Origin: Betaproteobacteria bacterium
Lineage (GTDB): Bacteria; Pseudomonadota; Gammaproteobacteria; Burkholderiales; SG8-39
Reading direction: 5' to 3'
Assembly: GCA_011391295.1 (NCBI GenBank)
Contig: JAABQT010000142.1
Span: 1-5,069, forward strand
Length of the DNA stretch: 5,069 nucleotides
Shown here one piece after another: positions 1 to 5,069 of the stretch; within the stretch, counting starts at the first letter, position 1, and each line of letters begins with the position of its first letter. The translations under genes and the position numbers were made by a program. The notes under the pieces are model-generated. The model had not been told where the DNA came from and did not search any database. It saw nothing but the letters and a program-made list of their open reading frames with translations.

Positions 1-27
1 CGCATCGGCTAGCCCATTAAGATCCTG

Positions 28-54
28 AAAACGGCGGCTTGGGCCGCCGTTTTT
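28..54 (+). terminator. Hairpin with T-run, intrinsic-terminator-like, in front of argD
   Basis: Positions 28-38 (AAAACGGCGGC) pair perfectly with 43-53 (GCCGCCGTTTT) around a TTGG loop, and a five-T run covers 50-54. This is the classic shape of a Rho-independent terminator. The matching A-run on the left arm means it could also work in the reverse direction. It most simply ends the transcript of a gene lying left of the window; stop codons at 10-12 (TAG) and 18-20 (TAA) in two frames could be that gene's end, but too little is visible to identify it. Only 16 nt separate the T-run from the argD start, so argD transcription must pass through this hairpin or start inside it. A leader attenuator is the alternative reading. 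Confidence 0.8.
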
Positions 55-58
55 CATT

Positions 59-63
59 GGAGG
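59..63 (+). promoter_or_regulatory. Shine-Dalgarno of argD
   Basis: GGAGG lies 7 nt before the ATG at 71, an ideal spacing. It decides the start: the next in-frame ATG (83) would be 19 nt away. It is the strongest ribosome-binding site in the window. Confidence 0.85.
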
Positions 64-70
64 CAAGGCC

Positions 71-1276
71 ATGAGCCACGTGATGAACACCTACGCCCGG
101 CAGCCGGTGGCGTTCGTGCGCGGCCAGGGCGTCTGGCTGTACGACGAATCAGGGAAGCCGTACCTCGATGCGCTCGCCGGCATCGCCGTGAACACGCTCG
201 GCCACAACCACCCGCGCCTGGTGCGCGCGCTCACCGAGCAGATCGGCAGGATCATCCACAGTTCCAACCTGTTCCAGATCCCGCTGCAGGAGCAGGCCGC
301 CGACCGCATCGCCGCGATCACCGGCCTGGACGAGGTGTTCTTCTGCAATTCGGGCCTGGAAGCGAACGAGGCAGCGATCAAGGTGGCGCGCAAGTACGGC
401 CACGACCGCGGCGTCGCCGAGCCGGCGATCATCGTCATGGAGAAGGCGTTCCACGGGCGCTCGCTCGCCACGCTCTCGGCCACCGGCAGCCGCAAGGTGC
501 AGGCCGGCTTCGAGCCGCTGGTGCAGGGCTTCGTGCGCGTGCCCCTGAACGACCTCGAGGCGGTGCGCCAGGTGGCCGCCAACAACAAGAACGTGGTGGC
601 GGTGTTCATCGAGCCGATCCAGGGCGAGGGCGGCATCAACGTCTCGCGCCTGGACTACCTGCGCGGATTGAAGGAAATCTGCGACGCGAACGACTGGCTG
701 TTCATGTCGGACGAGGTGCAGTGCGGCCTGGGGCGCACCGGCAAGTGGTTCGTCTACCAGCACGCCGGCATCCAGCCCGACGTGGTGCCGCTGGCCAAGG
801 GACTGGCCTCGGGCGTGCCGGTCGGCTGCTGCGTGGTTGGCAACCGCGCCAAGGGCGTGTTCAAGCCCGGCAACCACGGCTCGACTTTCGGCGGCAACCC
901 GCTCGCCATGTGCGCCGTGGTGACAACGCTGGACACCGTAAAGGACGAAGGCCTGCTGGAGAACGCGGTCAAGGTCGGCGATGCGATCCGCAACGGCCTC
1001 GCGGCCGCGCTGGCAGGCGTCGAAGGTGTGGTTGAGGTGCGCGGCATGGGCATGATGATCGGCGTCGAGCTGGAGCGGCCATGCGGCGAGCTGGTGAAGA
1101 TGGGACTGGACGCGGGTCTGGTGTGCAACGTCACGGCCGACAACGTGATCCGCCTGCTGCCGGCGCTGGTGATGAACGGGGTCGAGGGCCGGCAGGTCGT
1201 CGAACGGCTGGCGCCGCTGGTCAAGGAGTTCCTCGCGCGCGGCGCCGCGCAGCCCCGCCTGGCCGCGGCGCGCTGA
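71..1276 (+). CDS. argD: Acetylornithine aminotransferase (class III, PLP-dependent)
   Basis: Transfers the amino group of glutamate to N-acetylglutamate 5-semialdehyde, giving N2-acetylornithine, the fourth step of the acetylated arginine route, in the cytoplasm. The 401 residues match the usual family length. Visible class III fold I aminotransferase motifs, in order: the PLP-phosphate loop [10 protein letters not shown] (93-102), [13 protein letters not shown] (127-139) whose F127 should stack on the cofactor, EPIQGEGG (181-188), [11 protein letters not shown] (214-224) with D214 contacting the pyridine nitrogen, LAKGL (241-245) with K243 as the Schiff-base lysine, and [11 protein letters not shown] (269-279) of the neighbouring subunit. 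All key residues are present. Related enzymes can also use succinyl-diaminopimelate semialdehyde (DapC role) or succinylornithine (AstC), and these cannot be told apart from sequence. The argF/argG neighbours favour ArgD. The start at 71 is supported by GGAGG at 59-63. Confidence 0.95.
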   Translation: MSHVMNTYARQPVAFVRGQGVWLYDESGKPYLDALAGIAVNTLGHNHPRLVRALTEQIGRIIHSSNLFQIPLQEQAADRIAAITGLDEVFFCNSGLEANEAAIKVARKYGHDRGVAEPAIIVMEKAFHGRSLATLSATGSRKVQAGFEPLVQGFVRVPLNDLEAVRQVAANNKNVVAVFIEPIQGEGGINVSRLDYLRGLKEICDANDWLFMSDEVQCGLGRTGKWFVYQHAGIQPDVVPLAKGLASGVPVGCCVVGNRAKGVFKPGNHGSTFGGNPLAMCAVVTTLDTVKDEGLLENAVKVGDAIRNGLAAALAGVEGVVEVRGMGMMIGVELERPCGELVKMGLDAGLVCNVTADNVIRLLPALVMNGVEGRQVVERLAPLVKEFLARGAAQPRLAAAR

Positions 1277-1282
1277 GCGCGC
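1268..1282 (+). repeat. Short palindrome centred on the argD stop codon
   Basis: GCGCGC (1268-1273) and GCGCGC (1277-1282) flank the TGA stop of argD and could form a 6-bp hairpin with the stop in the loop, just before argF. It is short, and GC-rich runs of this kind arise easily by chance, so a function is only a possibility. Confidence 0.25.
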
Positions 1283-1294
1283 GCGGCACCCTCC

Positions 1295-2226
1295 ATGGCG
1301 AAGCTGCGCCATTTCCTCCAATTCAAGGACCTCTCGCGCGCCGATTTCGAGCACTTGTTCGCGCGCACGCGCTGGATCAAGAACCAGTTCAAGCGCTACC
1401 GGCGCTACTGGCCGCTGGAAGACCGCACCCTGGTGATGATCTTCGAAAAGCAGTCCACGCGCACGCGGCTGTCCTTCGAGGCAGGCATGCACCAGCTGGG
1501 GGGCACCGCGATCTTCCTCAGCACGCGCGACTCGCAGCTCGGTCGCGGCGAGCCGGTGGAGGACGCGGCGCAGGTGATCTCGCGCATGTGCGACGCGGTG
1601 ATGATCCGCACCTTCGATCAGAACATCATCGAGCGCTTCGCCGCCAATTCGAGGGTGCCGGTGATCAACGGCCTGACCAACGAGTACCATCCCTGCCAGG
1701 TGCTGGCGGACATTTACACTTTTGTCGAACAGCGCGGCTCGATCAAGGGGAAGACCGTGGCCTGGATCGGCGATTCGAACAACGTGTGCAACACCTGGCT
1801 GCAGGCGGCGGAAGCGCTCGACTTCAATGTGCACGTCTCGACGCCGCCCGGCTACGAGGTCGAGCCCGAACGCGCCGGCCTGTACGGCACCGACCACTAC
1901 GAGGAATTCCGCGATCCGATGCAGGCCGCGAAGGGTGCCGACCTGGTGAGCACCGACGTGTGGACCAGCATGGGCTTCGAGGCCGAGAACGAGGCGCGCA
2001 AGCGCGACTTCGAGGACTGGCAGGTGGACGCCGAGATGATGCGCGCGGCGAGGAAGAACTCGCTGTTCATGCATTGCCTGCCGGCGCACCGCGGCGAGGA
2101 AGTTGCCGCCGAGGTCATCGACGGGCCGCACAGCGTAGTCTGGGACGAGGCCGAGAACCGGCTGCACACGCAGAAGGCACTGCTGGAATTTCTAGTGCTG
2201 GGGAAGGTGAAAACGGTGAAGAAGAA

Positions 2227-2230
<4 letters not shown>
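1295..2230 (+). CDS. argF: Ornithine carbamoyltransferase
   Basis: Joins carbamoyl phosphate to ornithine to give citrulline and phosphate in the cytoplasm; the family works as a trimer. The 311 residues are typical for the anabolic enzyme. Carbamoyl-phosphate motif S54-T-R-T-R58, the HPCQ motif (H132-Q135), the linker [10 protein letters not shown] (159-168), the ornithine-binding SMG loop (D221-V-W-T-S-M-G227) and the catalytic HCLPAHRG segment (260-267, C261 and R266) are all intact. The C-terminus is lysine-rich (KVKTVKKK). The start is chosen because the ATG at 1295 gives the expected family N-terminus ([14 protein letters not shown]) and no in-frame upstream start exists before the argD stop. 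There is no Shine-Dalgarno in front of it (the sequence is CCCTCC), so translation probably depends on ribosomes finishing argD 18 nt upstream. The short length and arg neighbours argue against a catabolic (ArcB) enzyme, though motif content alone does not exclude it. Confidence 0.96.
2215..2219 (+). promoter_or_regulatory. Shine-Dalgarno of argG, inside argF
   Basis: GGTGA, complementary to the UCACC of the 16S rRNA 3' end, lies 7 nt before the argG ATG at 2227. It sits in the purine-rich codons for the lysine-rich tail of ArgF (2201-2227), a locally A-rich and probably unstructured stretch in otherwise GC-rich DNA. Confidence 0.55.
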
Positions 2231-3455
<1,225 letters not shown>

Positions 3456-3459
<4 letters not shown>

Positions 3460-4109
3460 GGCGATGGCTCGCCGCGCTGCTGCTGGCGCTCGGCGCGCCG
3501 GCCTGGGCAAGCCCGTTCGCGGTGCGCCTGGGCGCGGAGCGCGTGGTGCTTGACGCCCCGCCGGGATTCGCGGACACGCTCGAGCTCGCCTCGCCGCGCC
3601 TGCAGGAACTGGCCGAGGCGCTGACCTCGGCCTCCAACCGCATCCTGCTGTTCGGGTTGACCGACGCCGACCTGCGCCGCTTTACGCAGGGTGACACGCC
3701 GGAATTGCGCCGCTACCTGTTGGTGGCGACGCCGCGCGCCATGGAGCGTGAGCGTGTCGGCTTGTCCCAGTTCCGCGGTTTCGTCGCTGACACCTTTCGC
3801 AGCCTGGGCGATGCGACGCAGCCAGCCGACCTGCGCCGGTTCCTCGATGCGCAGCCGCTCGGGCGCGCCAGCCTGATCGCGGAATTGCGCCGCACGCCGC
3901 AGGCCGTGTCGCTGCTCCTGGGCACGCGCCTCGCCACCCAGGAAGGAAAATCCGTGTACCTCCTGTCCACCACCACCTTGCTGCTGGTGCACGCCAGGGC
4001 ACTGAACATTTCCGCCTACACCGGCTTCAACAGCGAGGCGGACGCCGACTGGCTGCGCGACACGACACTGCGCTGGATCGAAGAGCTCCAGCGTCTGAAT
4101 GGCCGCTAG
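3456..4109 (+). CDS. Predicted exported (periplasmic) protein of unknown function
   Basis: Not recognised as a named family. The 217-residue product starts with a clear Sec signal peptide: basic MRR, hydrophobic core [11 protein letters not shown], then APAWA with likely signal-peptidase I cleavage after A18 (AWA|SP). No cysteine follows, so it is not a lipoprotein, and no later membrane helix is evident, so the mature part (about 199 residues) is probably periplasmic. Visible features are an early beta-rich part ([20 protein letters not shown]), a helical segment with [13 protein letters not shown] (56-68), a charged middle (69-155) and a beta-then-helix C-terminus with [17 protein letters not shown] (167-183), ending in a W-rich helix near 199-215. 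No enzyme motif or metal site stands out. The GTG start at 3456 is chosen because it begins the signal peptide exactly and overlaps the argG stop (GTGA); a weak AAGGGA at 3439-3444 precedes it. The reading is firm as a gene, open as to function. Confidence 0.85.
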
Positions 4110-5055
4110 CGGGCCGGCCGGCGAAGTCGCCGGCCGCTATATCGGCACCCTCGCCGACGCGTACCGCGCGCCCGACTTGCTGGCGCGCCTGGCCGACATG
4201 CCGGCGGTGCTGGCTTCGCCCGCGGCGCGCCTGATCGCCTCGGGGCGCAACCGCAACGTCCGTGTCGAAATGCCGATCCATGGCCGCAACGTCGTGGTGA
4301 TGATCAAGGCGTTCGGCGTGCAGTCCTGGTTCAAGGATCTGCGCGATGGGCGCCGAGGTTCGAAGGCCCGGCGCACCTGGCAGGCGGCGGCGCATCTCGC
4401 CGCGCACGGCGCGGGCACACCAGCGCCGATCGGTTTCCTCGAGCGCTGGGAGGGCGCCCGCCTGCGCGAGAGCTACTACCTGGCGCGCTACGCGGACGGG
4501 GCCGAAACGTTTCGCGATGCGCTGCTGCGCCTGTTCGATGAGAACCCGCCGCAATCCGTGCAGTTCGTGAATCTCCTCGAGTGCGTGGCCGACGGCGTGC
4601 GGCGCATGCACGCAGCGGGCTTCCTGCACAACGACCTCGGCAACCAGAACGTGCTGTTGCAGCCAACCGGGCCGCGCAACTGGCAGGACTTCATGGTGGT
4701 GGACCTGAACCGGGGCCGCATCCGGCCCAGGCTCAGCCTGCGCCAGCGCGCACGCGACCTGTCGCGCCTCGAATTGCCCTCGGACCTGCTGCAGATGCTC
4801 GCCGAAATGTACTGGCGCGGCATTCCGCCGCGCGCGCTGTTGCGCTGGGAGCGCAGGTATCGATGGCTGTACGGCCTGCAGATTCTCAAACGCCGCGGGC
4901 TCCATGCCCTGCGGCAATGGCGGGGCGCGCGGTCCGTCGAGGCGCCGGTGCGCGGCTACCCGGCGCCGCGCGAGCTGTTTATCTGGGACGAGGCCACCGC
5001 CCAGCCCATCGCCACGCTGCTGCGCCGTGAGCGCACGCGCAACTTTCCCGCGTAG
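4099..5055 (+). CDS. Kinase-fold protein resembling Kdo/WaaP lipopolysaccharide kinases (InaA-like)
   Basis: A 318-residue cytoplasmic protein with no signal peptide or membrane helix. It has the landmarks of a small protein-kinase fold: a beta-3 lysine in VMIKAF (K70), a catalytic loop MHAAGFLHNDLGNQNVLL (170-187) with the HxDxxxxN pattern (H177, D179, N184), and a DFG-equivalent MVVDLNRGRIR (199-209) with metal-binding D202. The last motif closely resembles the IDLHRAQ-R segment of WaaP, and SKARRTW...GTPAPIGFLE (88-115) resembles the matching stretch in Kdo/WaaP-type kinases. Such proteins phosphorylate heptose or Kdo of the lipopolysaccharide core; the substrate here is unknown. A glutamate normally expected in helix C is not seen between residues 71 and 114. 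About 50 residues after the fold (roughly 265-318) are unassigned. The ATG at 4099 overlaps the preceding gene by 11 nt; ATG 4198 (Met34) is the next candidate. GAAGAG at 4080-4085 is a poor Shine-Dalgarno, so coupling is likely. An aminoglycoside-phosphotransferase-type enzyme is a less likely alternative. Confidence 0.82.
   Translation: MAASGPAGEVAGRYIGTLADAYRAPDLLARLADMPAVLASPAARLIASGRNRNVRVEMPIHGRNVVVMIKAFGVQSWFKDLRDGRRGSKARRTWQAAAHLAAHGAGTPAPIGFLERWEGARLRESYYLARYADGAETFRDALLRLFDENPPQSVQFVNLLECVADGVRRMHAAGFLHNDLGNQNVLLQPTGPRNWQDFMVVDLNRGRIRPRLSLRQRARDLSRLELPSDLLQMLAEMYWRGIPPRALLRWERRYRWLYGLQILKRRGLHALRQWRGARSVEAPVRGYPAPRELFIWDEATAQPIATLLRRERTRNFPA
4115..4136 (+). repeat. Strong inverted repeat at the start of the kinase-like gene
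   Basis: CGGCCGGCG (4115-4123) pairs perfectly with CGCCGGCCG (4128-4136) around AAGT, and the outer A and T of the loop could add a tenth pair. The stem is all G-C. It begins 6 nt after the stop of the exported-protein gene and lies within codons 6-13 of the kinase-like gene. There is no T-run, so it is not an intrinsic terminator. It could slow ribosomes, shape mRNA decay or limit initiation at 4099. Chance is possible in DNA this GC-rich. Confidence 0.5.
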
Positions 5056-5069
5056 CGCTGGGGCCGCGT

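Noticed and set aside
1..20. End of an upstream gene (stop codons in two frames)
   Set aside because: Only a few codons are visible and more than one frame ends here, so neither the gene nor its frame can be identified.
18..23. TAAGAT as a possible -10 box for argD
   Set aside because: It matches only 4 of 6 consensus bases, the -35 region would lie outside the window, and the start site would fall inside the hairpin; there is not enough to call a promoter.
149..2167. 672-residue open frame on the minus strand across argD and argF
   Set aside because: It is fully antisense to two certain genes, has the His/Arg/Ala/Leu-rich low-quality composition expected from the complement of GC-rich codons, and shows no recognisable domain.
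1081..2226. In-frame upstream extension of argG through argD and argF
   Set aside because: The extension is Arg/Gly/Ala-rich shadow sequence of argD and argF in another frame; the ArgG family begins right at the ATG at 2227.
4027..4917. 296-residue open frame on the minus strand across the kinase-like gene
   Set aside because: The sense strand shows conserved kinase motifs; the antisense product has none and is compositionally biased.

Overview
This window is GC-rich and densely coding on one strand only (+). It carries three consecutive arginine-biosynthesis genes, argD, argF and argG, followed without a gap by two less familiar genes: a small predicted exported protein and a protein-kinase-fold protein resembling the Kdo/WaaP lipopolysaccharide kinases. 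The base composition, the style of the ArgD, ArgF and ArgG sequences and the presence of an LPS-kinase-like gene suggest a Gram-negative proteobacterium, most likely a betaproteobacterium. That assignment is inference; no rRNA or other marker gene is present.

Layout. Positions 1-70 hold the end of whatever lies upstream, a perfect 11-bp hairpin with a T-run (28-54) that looks like an intrinsic terminator, and the argD Shine-Dalgarno (59-63). argD (71-1276) is followed after 18 nt by argF (1295-2230). argF overlaps argG (2227-3459) by 4 nt (ATGA). argG overlaps the exported-protein gene (3456-4109, GTG start) by 4 nt (GTGA). That gene overlaps the kinase-like gene (4099-5055) by 11 nt. Positions 5056-5069 hold nothing recognisable. 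No non-coding stretch exceeds 70 bases.

How the genes work together. ArgD makes N-acetylornithine from N-acetylglutamate semialdehyde. ArgF carbamoylates ornithine to citrulline. ArgG condenses citrulline with aspartate to argininosuccinate. The deacetylation step (argE or argJ) and argH lie elsewhere. The last two genes have no evident role in arginine synthesis, but their start codons sit inside the preceding genes and no terminator separates them from argG. They are therefore probably co-transcribed and translationally coupled with the arginine genes. The kinase-like protein would act at the inner leaflet or cytoplasm on an envelope glycolipid or sugar, and the exported protein would act in the periplasm, so the two may form an envelope-related pair that uses the arg transcript.

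The arginine genes are ordinary. The parts worth a second look are the two trailing genes, the hairpin that leaves no room for a promoter before argD, and a strong hairpin at the start of the kinase-like gene.
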